Source of the DNA: JBBRGG01 sp038240875
GTDB taxonomy: Bacteria > Planctomycetota > Phycisphaerae > Phycisphaerales > UBA1924
Reading direction: 5' to 3'
DNA: 13,774 nucleotides
Assembly (NCBI GenBank): GCA_038240875.1
Contig: JBBRGG010000082.1
Coordinates: forward strand, 1 to 13,774
In this document: positions 1-7,355 of the stretch, piece after piece
How positions within the stretch are numbered: the stretch's first letter is position 1
How the letters are laid out: every line of letters starts with the position of its first letter
Position numbers and translations under genes: made by a program
The notes under the pieces: model-generated
Told to the model about the DNA's origin: nothing
Database searches by the model: none
What the model saw: the letters and a program-made list of their open reading frames with translations, nothing else

Positions 1-1294
1 TGTGTTCACGTGCGACGGTTGGATGCACCGGTGATGCTGCTGGGCTAATGGCTGGGCTAATGGCTGGGCTGATGGCTGGGCGCATGGCAATAGAGTCTGA
101 GATCGTGCCCACGCGATCAAAGATCTCTGCAAACCCATGAGCACAGGTTCCCGCATAGAGCGTCGTTGTACGTACGGGCGAAAGCGAGGCAAGCCGGCGT
201 GCGTCGGGTAATTCGCACCCAAGAAACGAAACCACGGCCTTTCGTAGACGCGTCTGCGCCTGCAACGCACGCGCCTCGTCGGGTTCGACCAGTGTCAGGC
301 GAAGCGCGTGGGCAAATTCAACCGAATCATGCTGGCTCTGCCACGCTTTGATCATGCGATAGGAGGCAACAATCGCCGGGTCGTCGGCACCGGTAAGTAA
401 TGTGATGCAATCGATGCGCGGCATTGATTGAATGTCTTTGGACCTGGCGACATGTTGCAGCAATGCGTGTTCGTCGCTCGACGAAACCCGGAACATCCAC
501 GCTCCAGCATCGAGTGCGGCACGCGCAAGTGCTTCGTTTAACGTCGCGGGCACGCGCTCGAGTAAATCGTGTTGCACGAACCCAACGTGCTTATCAGGCC
601 ACACAAGCTCGACCAAAATATCCGTCGCAGTGATGCGAATAAGCCCGACGGCGTGACCAATCTCGTTGGCCAACAACTTGGCGTGTTGCACGCTCCACGC
701 GCCAGCAAGCCCGGGTAAATGTCCGAGCACGACCGCTTCGATACGCCGCCGCGACGTGGGCTGGGTGCGGTCACTGATCGTTGAAGCCATAGCGAGGGTT
801 GTGCACGTACGCGAATAAATCTGCTGAGGAACTGAATTGGTGTGGATAGCCTGGCGTGGTTCTTGGAGTAGTTGAATTTGGACCGGCTGATTTGTGGCTG
901 GATGTGTCCTGTCAACAGGCTCGATTGGGACGCTCGCCAAAGGTGTTGGTTTGGTCGCGGCAACGTCCTCTAAAGCTACGACATCCAAGGCCGCTTTGCC
1001 TAGAAAGAGATCCGCGAGCGAGTCATAGTCTTCGGTGGTGTCACCTAAGCCAAGATCAGCGATGCGAGCAGCTACCACTGCGCGACAATCTTCAAGCATG
1101 TCACTCTTGGTTGCTAGGCGAAGTGGCGCAATTGGCCCATCATGCAGCCCATCATGCGGCCCAACACGTGGAAGTGGGCGTTCGCCATCGCGAGAAACTT
1201 CTGGCGTAAGTGCGTGTGCGCCATTATGCGCGCCATTGTGAGTAGTGGCGTGGGTGGCGAGATTGCTTGAAGCGTTCGTGCCTTGGGTTGTCAC
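1..1294 (-). CDS. Partial gene: degenerate ParA/MinD/FlhG-like protein (C-terminus outside window)
   Basis: I do not recognise a named family. The frame is open from a GTG at 1294 to the window edge (431 codons, no stop). The GTG is chosen because AAGGAG lies six bases upstream (1301-1306). Residues 1-60 are low-complexity, with H-N-G-A and H-D-G repeats; 62-112 look helical; 113-180 form a linker. From about 183 the protein resembles a MinD/FlhG fold: strand VVLGHL, a loop PGLAGAW where a P-loop would sit (no GKT/S, no signature lysine), helix, strand GLIRI. Residues 297-316 (ITLLTGADDPAIVASYRMIK) resemble the FlhG segment of type VVVTTPEPTAITDAYALIK, and 349-359 (RLRKAVVSFLG) the later FlhG helix. 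Residues about 407-420 are an A-I-S-P repeat. It lies directly behind the ParA gene and is probably co-transcribed. That it is a pseudo-ATPase is inference; that it is a gene is well supported. Confidence 0.82.
   Translation of the reverse strand, partial: MTTQGTNASSNLATHATTHNGAHNGAHALTPEVSRDGERPLPRVGPHDGLHDGPIAPLRLATKSDMLEDCRAVVAARIADLGLGDTTEDYDSLADLFLGKAALDVVALEDVAATKPTPLASVPIEPVDRTHPATNQPVQIQLLQEPRQAIHTNSVPQQIYSRTCTTLAMASTISDRTQPTSRRRIEAVVLGHLPGLAGAWSVQHAKLLANEIGHAVGLIRITATDILVELVWPDKHVGFVQHDLLERVPATLNEALARAALDAGAWMFRVSSSDEHALLQHVARSKDIQSMPRIDCITLLTGADDPAIVASYRMIKAWQSQHDSVEFAHALRLTLVEPDEARALQAQTRLRKAVVSFLGCELPDARRLASLSPVRTTTLYAGTCAHGFAEIFDRVGTISDSIAMRPAISPAISPAISPAASPVHPTVAREH
40..87. repeat. 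Four 12-bp tandem repeats, coding AISP
   Basis: The unit CTGGGCTAATGG occurs at 40-51 and 52-63, with one-change (GATGG) and two-change (GCATGG) copies at 64-75 and 76-87. On the minus strand it encodes A-I-S-P repeats in the partial gene, so gain or loss of a unit keeps the frame. Confidence 0.9.
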
Positions 1295-1300
1295 CACACA

Positions 1301-1306
1301 CTCCTT
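1301..1306 (-). promoter_or_regulatory. Shine-Dalgarno AAGGAG fixing the GTG start at 1294
   Basis: On the minus strand AAGGAG is followed by six bases (TGTGTG) and then GTG. The alternative in-frame ATG at 1411 has no purine-rich site before it, so this site decides the start of the partial gene. Confidence 0.75.
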
Positions 1307-1386
1307 GTTCGCCGCGTCTCCGACGCGGTGTGTGTGCCTAGAAGCGCGGGTCAGGAGCCACGAGTGAAGCAATGACTTGCAAAGAG

Positions 1387-1403
1387 CCCTCTCTCCGAGA
1401 GGG
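1387..1403 (-). other. Intergenic hairpin between the ParA gene and its downstream partner
   Basis: CCCTCTC and GAGAGGG pair perfectly over seven bases with a three-base loop. It sits 24 bases after the ParA stop. No U-tract follows on the minus strand, so it is not a standard terminator. It could protect an mRNA end or set the ratio of the two proteins; that is inference. Confidence 0.6.
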
Positions 1404-1426
1404 TCACGCATCCAATGCGTGTCGAA

Positions 1427-3424
1427 TCAACCAATCTGCACGATGCAATTGACTTCACCAAATCCATTGGGTTCGGCGATGTCGTTATACGGATCAGCAA
1501 CCCACACGCCATCGACGACGAGCCGGTACATATGCCGCCCTTTGCTCAGGGGCAGGCACAATTCAAAGACGCCTAGGTCCGCGTTGGGCTTCAGGATGTG
1601 TGTGTTGGGAGACCAATTGTTGAATGTACCCGCAATTGCGATGTTGGTGCCCATGCTCATGGGCTGAACAAAGAGGACGCCCGAGGACGTGCGACGCACG
1701 CCAAAGATGCGATGAATCGAGGGCGGCGGCGTCGTCGGCACGACCGAATCGATGAGTTTCAAGGGGCTGGTTGAGAGAGTCGCATCGGCCAAGAAAGTAG
1801 CTTGTGTTTGGCGCTGCATTTGTTCGAGTGTTGCGGTACTCGAAGCTGCTGTGTTGACTTGCTCTTGATACAAACCATCGTTGGTTTGAGCACGACCTGT
1901 GCTTTGAGCTACATCCGTGCTTTGAGCACGAGCTGCGACAGGGTTGTGATCAACTGGGGCTGAATTTGCACGGCCAAGAGCGATGCGTTTTAGGAAATCC
2001 TGGGCACGCCGAGCAACGTCTTCGGCTCGTGTGATCGGCTTGGTTTCTTGGGCATGCACATCGCGCGTGAGTGGCAGAAGCGAGTCGGCTGTGCCTGACG
2101 TCGGCGCGAGAAGGTGCATGCTCCCACTAGCTATTCCAGAAGAAAGGCCAGAAGAAAGGCCAGAAGAAAGGCCAGAAGAAAGGCCGCCACTGATTGCCAA
2201 GGCCTCGGCGAATTGCGCGGAAATCGCTCGCGGCTGAACACTTAAAGCAATTTGTGTGCTCGCTGGTTTGGCAAAACCAGGTTGAACTTCGTGAGCAAGT
2301 TGGCGGGCGAGCGTCGCATCGTCGATCAAAGCAGGCAAGGTTGGCGCGGCGGCAACGACTGCAGGCTGAGCCGTCGGAGAAGACCCGTTGCTCTGCCCAT
2401 TCAAAGGCTTGGTTGTTTCGTGATACGCCGAGCCCGAGTGCTGGAGCACGTTTGTGCCGAAGTTGGTGAGGGGCTTTGGCGTCGCGCTCGCGTCGGCATG
2501 GATATGCGTCGTTGGCCGATGTGTAGGTATCGGCTTACGATGCGGGTCGATGGCTGGTGGCGAGAGCGTACTGGTCGTGGTCGTGCCTTCGATTGCAACG
2601 TCGTCTTCCGGCTCGATGAGCAGGTCAACATTCTTTGATTCAAGGTTGGGCGCGAGTTCCGAATCAAGCCATTTCGCAAGCTCCGCGTAATCCGCAGCCC
2701 CGGTGCTGTCGGGCGCGTAATCCGCGATCAACTGTCCAAAGCTTACCGCCTCACGCAGCTTGGAATCGCGATGGATGATCACCGGAGCGACTCGATCCTT
2801 GAAGCGTCGATGCAGCTCGGCGAGCAGATCATCTGAAACCGTATTCCCCGCCTCGTGAATCGTCGGCACGATCCACACCGGCGGATGGCTCTTGAGACGC
2901 CGTGAGAGCGTCTTCACCGTGTTGAACTGTTTCGTGGCTCCCTGCAACGAAAAGAACCCGGTCTCTACCGGTATCAGAATCGTCGTTGCCGCGACCAATG
3001 CGTTGTAAGTCAGCAAGCCAATCGATGGCGGGCAGTCGATACACACAATGTCGTATTGACCCTCAAAGGCGCGAATCAACGTCGCTAGCCGCGTCTCTTT
3101 ATCAGCGGCGTCTGCCAGCGGGCCTTTGGGTGCTTCGAGCCCGGCAAGACGCATCCGGCTAGGCGCTACATCCATGTTTCGGGCAGCTCGCCACAACAAG
3201 CGGGCTGGATCAAGGGTCTTTGTACCTACTGCCAAGAGGGCATCGGTGATGTCCAGATCAATGCGCGATTCTGGTATATTCAATCCCGCGGCACAATGCG
3301 ACTGCGGATCAAGATCGATGAGAAGTGTGCGCTTGCCGCGCCGCGCGAGCATGCTGCTTAGATTAATGGCGGTGGTGGTCTTTCCACAGCCACCTTTTTG
3401 ATTAATTATGGCGATAGTGCGCAT
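1427..3424 (-). CDS. ParA-family ATPase fused to a C-terminal AMPK-type glycogen-binding (CBM48-like) domain
   Basis: A 665-residue protein. Residues 1-258 are a complete ParA ATPase: deviant Walker A KGGCGKTTT at 10-18 (signature K10, catalytic-type K15), Walker A' LLIDLDPQ at 34-41, Walker B region DIVCIDCPPS at 125-134. Residues 260-575 are a long, low-complexity S/T/P/A linker with four S-S-G-L repeats near 415-430 and one helical stretch near 465-487. Residues 580-664 are an AMPK-beta-type E-set domain: AGTFNNWS at 598-605, HMYRLVVDGVWVADP at 631-645, GFGEVNCIVQI at 654-664. ParA proteins use ATP-driven nucleoid binding to move or position cargo; the second domain suggests the cargo is an alpha-glucan or a partner protein (inference). 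ATG 3424 is preferred over TTG 3445 because it starts right at the MRTIAIINQKGG strand and has GAGG seven bases upstream. The downstream partner gene begins 132 bases after the stop. Confidence 0.93.
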   Translation of the reverse strand: MRTIAIINQKGGCGKTTTAINLSSMLARRGKRTLLIDLDPQSHCAAGLNIPESRIDLDITDALLAVGTKTLDPARLLWRAARNMDVAPSRMRLAGLEAPKGPLADAADKETRLATLIRAFEGQYDIVCIDCPPSIGLLTYNALVAATTILIPVETGFFSLQGATKQFNTVKTLSRRLKSHPPVWIVPTIHEAGNTVSDDLLAELHRRFKDRVAPVIIHRDSKLREAVSFGQLIADYAPDSTGAADYAELAKWLDSELAPNLESKNVDLLIEPEDDVAIEGTTTTSTLSPPAIDPHRKPIPTHRPTTHIHADASATPKPLTNFGTNVLQHSGSAYHETTKPLNGQSNGSSPTAQPAVVAAAPTLPALIDDATLARQLAHEVQPGFAKPASTQIALSVQPRAISAQFAEALAISGGLSSGLSSGLSSGLSSGIASGSMHLLAPTSGTADSLLPLTRDVHAQETKPITRAEDVARRAQDFLKRIALGRANSAPVDHNPVAARAQSTDVAQSTGRAQTNDGLYQEQVNTAASSTATLEQMQRQTQATFLADATLSTSPLKLIDSVVPTTPPPSIHRIFGVRRTSSGVLFVQPMSMGTNIAIAGTFNNWSPNTHILKPNADLGVFELCLPLSKGRHMYRLVVDGVWVADPYNDIAEPNGFGEVNCIVQIG
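2136..2183. repeat. Four perfect 12-bp tandem repeats in the ParA linker
   Basis: CCAGAAGAAAGG is repeated without change at 2136, 2148, 2160 and 2172. On the minus strand it encodes (S-S-G-L)n in the disordered linker. The unit length keeps the frame, so this is a slippage-prone length-variable spacer. Confidence 0.95.
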
Positions 3425-3664
3425 GGACCGCCCTCGCCCCCCCAATCAAGAATGAACCTCGGGATATGCCTCCCTCGGGTGTCCGTACCTCACGGATTCG
3501 GCATGCGAGCACATGCCAACAGACTGACTATCGGACGTGTTCGCAGAGTTCAACCAAAAACAAGGAAGATTTACTTGCAAGTGCACTTGACATAGGCATG
3601 AACACCCATCACCGCGTTCGGAATAGGTATCAAGTCGGTGTTTTCTCAGATCCCTGCAACGAAA
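3425..3664 (-). promoter_or_regulatory. Leader region of the ParA gene with palindromes and a G-run
   Basis: This 240-base gap separates the aroB stop from the ParA start. It holds a perfect 12-base palindrome CAAGTGCACTTG (3578-3589), an inverted repeat GGCATG/CATGCC with a six-base loop (3500-3505, 3512-3517), two direct CCTCGGG copies (3457 and 3473), and on the minus strand a G7 run then CGAGGGCGG right before the start. I found no convincing -35/-10 pair. The palindromes are candidate operators only. Confidence 0.35.
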
Positions 3665-4987
3665 TCACTGCACTTGCAGGTATTCAAGCGCGTCACGTAT
3701 TGCTGCGATCGGTGGGTCTTTCACGATGCACGCCGATCCACGGCCAGCGGCATCAAGCCCTGAAAGAAGCACGAGCCGCACGATCCCACCGAGTGCTTTC
3801 TTATCGTGCCGCATGCGAGCGATGGCGTGCTCGATGGATTCTGGAGTTGCAAGTCCTGTAGCGCGCGTCGGCAACTTGAGCGAATTCAGCAGCAATTCGA
3901 TCCGCAAAAGTGCATCTCTTTGCAGCATGCCCAGCGAGACAGAAGTGTGTGCCGCGGCGACCAAGCCCAGCGCAATAGCTTCGCCATGGGTCGGCGCGAC
4001 AGATTCTGATGCGTTGACAGATATGCCGTTCATTGTTTCGAGAGCATGACCAAAGGTGTGGCCAAGGTTGAGCAGGGCCCTCCCGCCTACAGAATCGGGG
4101 GCTCGCTCGAAAGGGTCCGCCGCAACCACGTCTGCTTTGAGCGCGACGTTTATAGCGATCAGGTTAATCAGCGATTGAGGACTTGGAAGTCCATTACTCG
4201 AATGAGAACTGTGCGAAGCGATAACTTCGAGGAGCGACCAGATCGATGACGATCGCGATTCTGTGCTGGTGGGCGCGAGGTGCACGCTGGTTTCGATCAG
4301 CGCGTGCTTCACGCATTCGGCGAGCCCAGACCGGAATTGGCGCTCTGAAAGCGTAGCAAGAAACCCGATGTCGGCAAGCACGAGCCTAGGTTGATGGAAA
4401 CTGCCGACCATGTTCTTGAGGAGGTCAGAGTGCAGAGAGTCGGCGGAGTCTTTGGCTGATGAAGTTGAGGTTTGCTGGGTGGAAAGAGAGATGTTCACGC
4501 CGGTTTTCCCTCCAACGCTGGCATCGACCATCGCGAGCAGCGTGGTAGGAGCGTGGACCCAGGCAATGCCGCGGCGATAAATGGCGGCGACAAAGCCGGC
4601 GACATCGCCGACGATCCCGCCACCAATTGAAATGATGGTGTCGTTGCGATCAAGCTGTGCGCGAGCGACATGCTGAAGGATCTTGGCTGCGGCATAAAGC
4701 GATTTATTTGATTCGCTCGCGTTGAGTTGCGCAAAGTCGCAGTGGATGTTGCTGCTCGCAGCCATGCTGGTGGATTGCAAAGTGGCCTTAAGCCTGTTTA
4801 CTTCAATGGATGAATCGACGACGATCAGCGCGCGACGCGCGAGCGGCAATACATCGGCGGTCGCTGCCAACAACGTGGAAATGTTGCCACTCCCGATGCG
4901 CACGTCGTACCGCACTTCGGGAAACTGCTGCGTGAAGACATGTACCACACGATCTTTCAAGTGCGGAACTGTTGGTGCGGGCTCCAC
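3665..4987 (-). CDS. aroB: 3-dehydroquinate synthase
   Basis: Converts DAHP to 3-dehydroquinate, step two of the shikimate pathway, using NAD and a metal, in the cytoplasm. Numbered from the GTG at 4987 (440 residues): nucleotide-binding GGGIVGD at about 122-128; PTTLLAMVDASVGGKTGVN at about 147-165; the metal-ligand regions FRSGLAECVKH (about 218-228), LGHTFGH (about 308-314) and HGEA (about 334-337). The GTG is chosen because AGGAG lies nine bases upstream and the frame before it runs into rsfS. The protein exceeds the usual 360 or so residues owing to serine/threonine-rich inserts at about 167-190 and about 236-272. It follows rsfS with a 77-base gap. Identity is certain; the start is probable. 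Confidence 0.95.
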   Translation of the reverse strand: MEPAPTVPHLKDRVVHVFTQQFPEVRYDVRIGSGNISTLLAATADVLPLARRALIVVDSSIEVNRLKATLQSTSMAASSNIHCDFAQLNASESNKSLYAAAKILQHVARAQLDRNDTIISIGGGIVGDVAGFVAAIYRRGIAWVHAPTTLLAMVDASVGGKTGVNISLSTQQTSTSSAKDSADSLHSDLLKNMVGSFHQPRLVLADIGFLATLSERQFRSGLAECVKHALIETSVHLAPTSTESRSSSIWSLLEVIASHSSHSSNGLPSPQSLINLIAINVALKADVVAADPFERAPDSVGGRALLNLGHTFGHALETMNGISVNASESVAPTHGEAIALGLVAAAHTSVSLGMLQRDALLRIELLLNSLKLPTRATGLATPESIEHAIARMRHDKKALGGIVRLVLLSGLDAAGRGSACIVKDPPIAAIRDALEYLQVQ

Positions 4988-4996
4988 GCGTGCATG

Positions 4997-5001
4997 CTCC
5001 T
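4997..5001 (-). promoter_or_regulatory. Shine-Dalgarno AGGAG for the aroB GTG start
   Basis: AGGAG is nine bases before GTG 4987 on the minus strand. An in-frame TTG at 5011 lacks such a site, and longer starts would overlap the rsfS coding end. Confidence 0.6.
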
Positions 5002-5064
5002 GAAAATCCAACTTCGCGTGGCAGAAATTTGGTCTCGCATGCAGCTTCTTATGCCAGAAAAACT

Positions 5065-6249
5065 CTACTTCTTTTTCGGAGCGGCATTGCTCGTGCCTAA
5101 GCCCGCGTGATCGCGCGACCGCTGGTCCGCACGCTCCCACTCGAGGCGAGGTGCATCGCCCCAGAGCATCTCGATGTCGTAGTGCGCACGCACGTTGGGC
5201 TCGAAGAGGTGCAGCATCACATCAACAAAGTCGGCGATGAGCCAGCTCTTGCGCTCATCGGAACTGGTACGCATCACATGCTGCCCACGGCTGGCACCAA
5301 GCTCAATTGCGTGCTTAAGCGACGAATGCATCTGGCGATCAGACGTGCCCGAGGCAATCACGATGTAATCCGAGACGGTAGAAAGTCCACGAACATCGAG
5401 GACGACGACGTCTTCACTTTTGTCGTCGCGAAGCATGCGAGCGACATCTAGGGCAAATGCAATCGTGGTTTCGGGCGTGTGCGTGATACGGACAGGTTCG
5501 CGAGGCGTATCGCTGTTGGTATCCACCAGAGTGTTGTGGCCGGATTGTTCGTCGCGATCGAAAGAAGCGCGCACGGGGGCATCGCCCTGGGTTTCGTTGT
5601 CTGGCTCGTCAGAACCATCGGCGTCGCCCTCGTTAGCGCCGTCATCCGAATCGTCGTCAAGGTCGGCATCGAACTCGTCGATCTGGATTACTTTTTCGTG
5701 GGTTGGAGCGGTGTCGGACTGGTCAAAGTCGTTGGCGTGTTCGACGCGAACCTTTGTAGTCGTGCGAGCTTGGGCGCGTGAGGTTTGGTCGCGCGAAGAT
5801 GGTTTGGTTGCACCTGCCACCCGAAGCTTTGGGGAGGCGAGGTTTGAAGTCGGTTTGCTCGCCAAGCTCGCAGAAGCCACAACAGCAGAAGCCTTAGCAG
5901 CAGAAACCTGCGGCGTGGCAGCTTTAGCAGCGCCAGTCTTGGGAGATGGCTTCGTTGTTACCTTGGTCGCAGCCTTTGAAGCGGCCTTTGGAGCGGCCTT
6001 CTTTGCTGGCTCTAGTGCCGACTTCGTCATTGCTTTCTTGGCCGACTTCTTAGCAGGCAAGGCGACACGCAAGGCGGGCATGGCCTTGGCTGCTTTGGAT
6101 GGTGCAGAGGCCTTTACAGCTTTCGCATTTGTAGCTGTGGATTTGGTTACTTTAGATGAAATCACTTTGGATTGAGACATTTTGGACTTTGTCGCTTTGG
6201 ACTTAGTCGTTGCAGATGAAGCAGATTTGGATTTGGTTGCTTTAGCCAT
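5065..6249 (-). CDS. rsfS: Ribosome silencing factor (RsfS/iojap) with long basic and acidic N-terminal extension
   Basis: RsfS binds uL14 on the large ribosomal subunit and blocks subunit joining in starvation. The family domain lies at residues 261-373 of 394: VVVLDVRGLSTVSDYIVIAS (281-300), GTSDRQMHSSLKHAIE, and WLIADFVDVMLHLFEPNVRAHYDIE with WGDAPRLEW at the end. Family members are usually about 105-150 residues. The first 250 residues are additional: 1-110 are rich in Lys, Ala, Ser and Thr and resemble a histone H1 tail; 110-165 are Ala/Ser/Thr-rich; 190-220 are strongly acidic (Asp/Glu runs). The ATG at 6249 has only a weak AAGG 13 bases upstream; ATG 6180 is an alternative. The gene lies between lpxA and aroB in the same direction. 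Function of the extension is unknown. Confidence 0.9.
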   Translation of the reverse strand: MAKATKSKSASSATTKSKATKSKMSQSKVISSKVTKSTATNAKAVKASAPSKAAKAMPALRVALPAKKSAKKAMTKSALEPAKKAAPKAASKAATKVTTKPSPKTGAAKAATPQVSAAKASAVVASASLASKPTSNLASPKLRVAGATKPSSRDQTSRAQARTTTKVRVEHANDFDQSDTAPTHEKVIQIDEFDADLDDDSDDGANEGDADGSDEPDNETQGDAPVRASFDRDEQSGHNTLVDTNSDTPREPVRITHTPETTIAFALDVARMLRDDKSEDVVVLDVRGLSTVSDYIVIASGTSDRQMHSSLKHAIELGASRGQHVMRTSSDERKSWLIADFVDVMLHLFEPNVRAHYDIEMLWGDAPRLEWERADQRSRDHAGLGTSNAAPKKK

Positions 6250-6434
6250 CGGGAGTTGCTTGCCTTGCTGTGAAAGGGATCAAGTGGCGCGAACAAATCA
6301 GCGAAAAAGTGCCAGACGATACAAGAGCCAGACCGCGAAGCACGGTCGTTACGAAACACGCGTACTCAAATCGCACGCACTAGATATACATACGCATCAT
6401 ACACGAATGAACATCGCGCGAGGTAAAGACAGGA
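6250..6434 (-). other. Spacer between lpxA and rsfS
   Basis: A 185-base gap. I see only a weak inverted repeat GACCG/CGGTC around 6332-6348 and no U-rich terminator, so read-through from lpxA into rsfS is possible. Confidence 0.4.
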
Positions 6435-7355
6435 TTACTCTTCGTCTTCTTGATCCGCTGCGCCCGAGCACGCGATTATGCCTCGTTTGGTTGTCGCAAC
6501 AAACTCCGCCATCTCGGCGACAGGTGGGCAGTTTGCCCCCATTTCTCTGAGTATCGCGATCTGCTCGACACGCATCCTGGGTGTGCGAAAGGCCACACGA
6601 AACGCAACTCGTAGCGCGGTGATGTGCTCGCGGGGAAAGCCAGCCCGACGCAAGCCCACGGCGTTAATGCCAAACATCAGGTTGCGAGCCCCAACTATGA
6701 CAAAGGGCGGGATATCACGTGAATGGCCCGTCAGCCCCGTCACAAAGGCGTATGCGCCAACCCGGCCAAACTGATGGATGCAGGCACAGCCTGATAGCGT
6801 CGCACTTCTGCCAACGTGTGCATGGCCAGCCAAAAGTACCGCGTTCACCAAAATCGCGTCGTTGTCGATCCGAACATCGTGCCCGGCGTGCGAATTAACC
6901 ATCATGAAGACGCGGTCGCCGATGGTGGTGGGGGGGCCTTGGCCTGGAGCCTTGCTGGATGAGTGAATCGTGACGTGTTCACGGATCTGGCAATTGGAAC
7001 CGATGACGACACCAGAGGTTGGTGTGCCTAGTTTGATTTTGAGGTCTTGGGGCTCGTAGCCAATCGAAGCACCGGGATAAAGGATGGTGCCTTCACCGAT
7101 GGTGACGGGACCTTTGATGCAAACATGAGCAACTAGGCGGACGTTTTCGCCTAGGGTGATGGGGCCATCGAGGACGCAATAGGGGCCGACGATGGCGGTG
7201 GCCGGAATACTGACATCGCCGGTAATGATCGCAGTAGGATGGATCGAGCCAACTGCCTGAACAGGCGTGTTGATGGTTAAGGTATTTTGGATAGTTGATG
7301 GTGTGGGTGTGGGTGTGGGGGTGGGGGTGGGGGTGGGCATGATGAATTGAAACAT
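6435..7355 (-). CDS. lpxA: Acyl-[ACP]-UDP-N-acetylglucosamine O-acyltransferase
   Basis: First enzyme of lipid A synthesis: transfers a hydroxyacyl chain from ACP to UDP-GlcNAc, in the cytoplasm. Left-handed beta-helix hexapeptide repeats run through the first two thirds. Landmarks, numbered from ATG 7355 (306 residues): IREHVTIHSSS (124-134), SHAGHDV with the probable catalytic His at 159, LAGHAHVG (175-182), IHQFGRVGA (193-201) and the LpxA-type GINAVGLRRAGFPREHI (229-245), which argues against LpxD. The usual protein is about 260 residues; the excess is an N-terminal Thr-Pro repeat (six copies) and some C-terminal length ending in acidic residues. The start is uncertain: ATG 7355, ATG 7340 and TTG 7406 are all in frame, none with a Shine-Dalgarno site. 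Other lipid A genes are not in view. Confidence 0.92.
   Translation of the reverse strand: MFQFIMPTPTPTPTPTPTPSTIQNTLTINTPVQAVGSIHPTAIITGDVSIPATAIVGPYCVLDGPITLGENVRLVAHVCIKGPVTIGEGTILYPGASIGYEPQDLKIKLGTPTSGVVIGSNCQIREHVTIHSSSKAPGQGPPTTIGDRVFMMVNSHAGHDVRIDNDAILVNAVLLAGHAHVGRSATLSGCACIHQFGRVGAYAFVTGLTGHSRDIPPFVIVGARNLMFGINAVGLRRAGFPREHITALRVAFRVAFRTPRMRVEQIAILREMGANCPPVAEMAEFVATTKRGIIACSGAADQEDEE
7302..7337. repeat. Six hexamer repeats (Thr-Pro coding) with G-quadruplex-like plus strand
   Basis: On the plus strand seven runs of three or more G are separated by single T or TGT. The minus strand encodes alternating Thr and Pro at the very N-terminus of LpxA. The unit keeps the frame; the plus strand fits the G3+N1-7 quadruplex pattern. 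Confidence 0.85.

Noticed and set aside
4..14. TGTTCACGTG, similar to half of a parS site near the ParA gene
   Set aside because: Only one half matches, and it lies inside coding sequence; no ParB gene is in view.
538..1209. Open frames at 538-963 (minus) and 856-1209 (plus)
   Set aside because: Both overlap the 431-codon frame of the partial gene in other phases and show no domain-like composition or good ribosome site.
1427..1429. TGA as a selenocysteine or programmed read-through codon
   Set aside because: The glycogen-binding domain ends naturally just before it and the next gene has its own ribosome site; the downstream hairpin is too small to argue for SECIS.
5420..6175. A 251-codon plus-strand open frame
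   Set aside because: It lies wholly antisense to rsfS, and its Ala/Ser/Val/Phe composition mirrors the Lys/Ala/Ser codons of the real gene.
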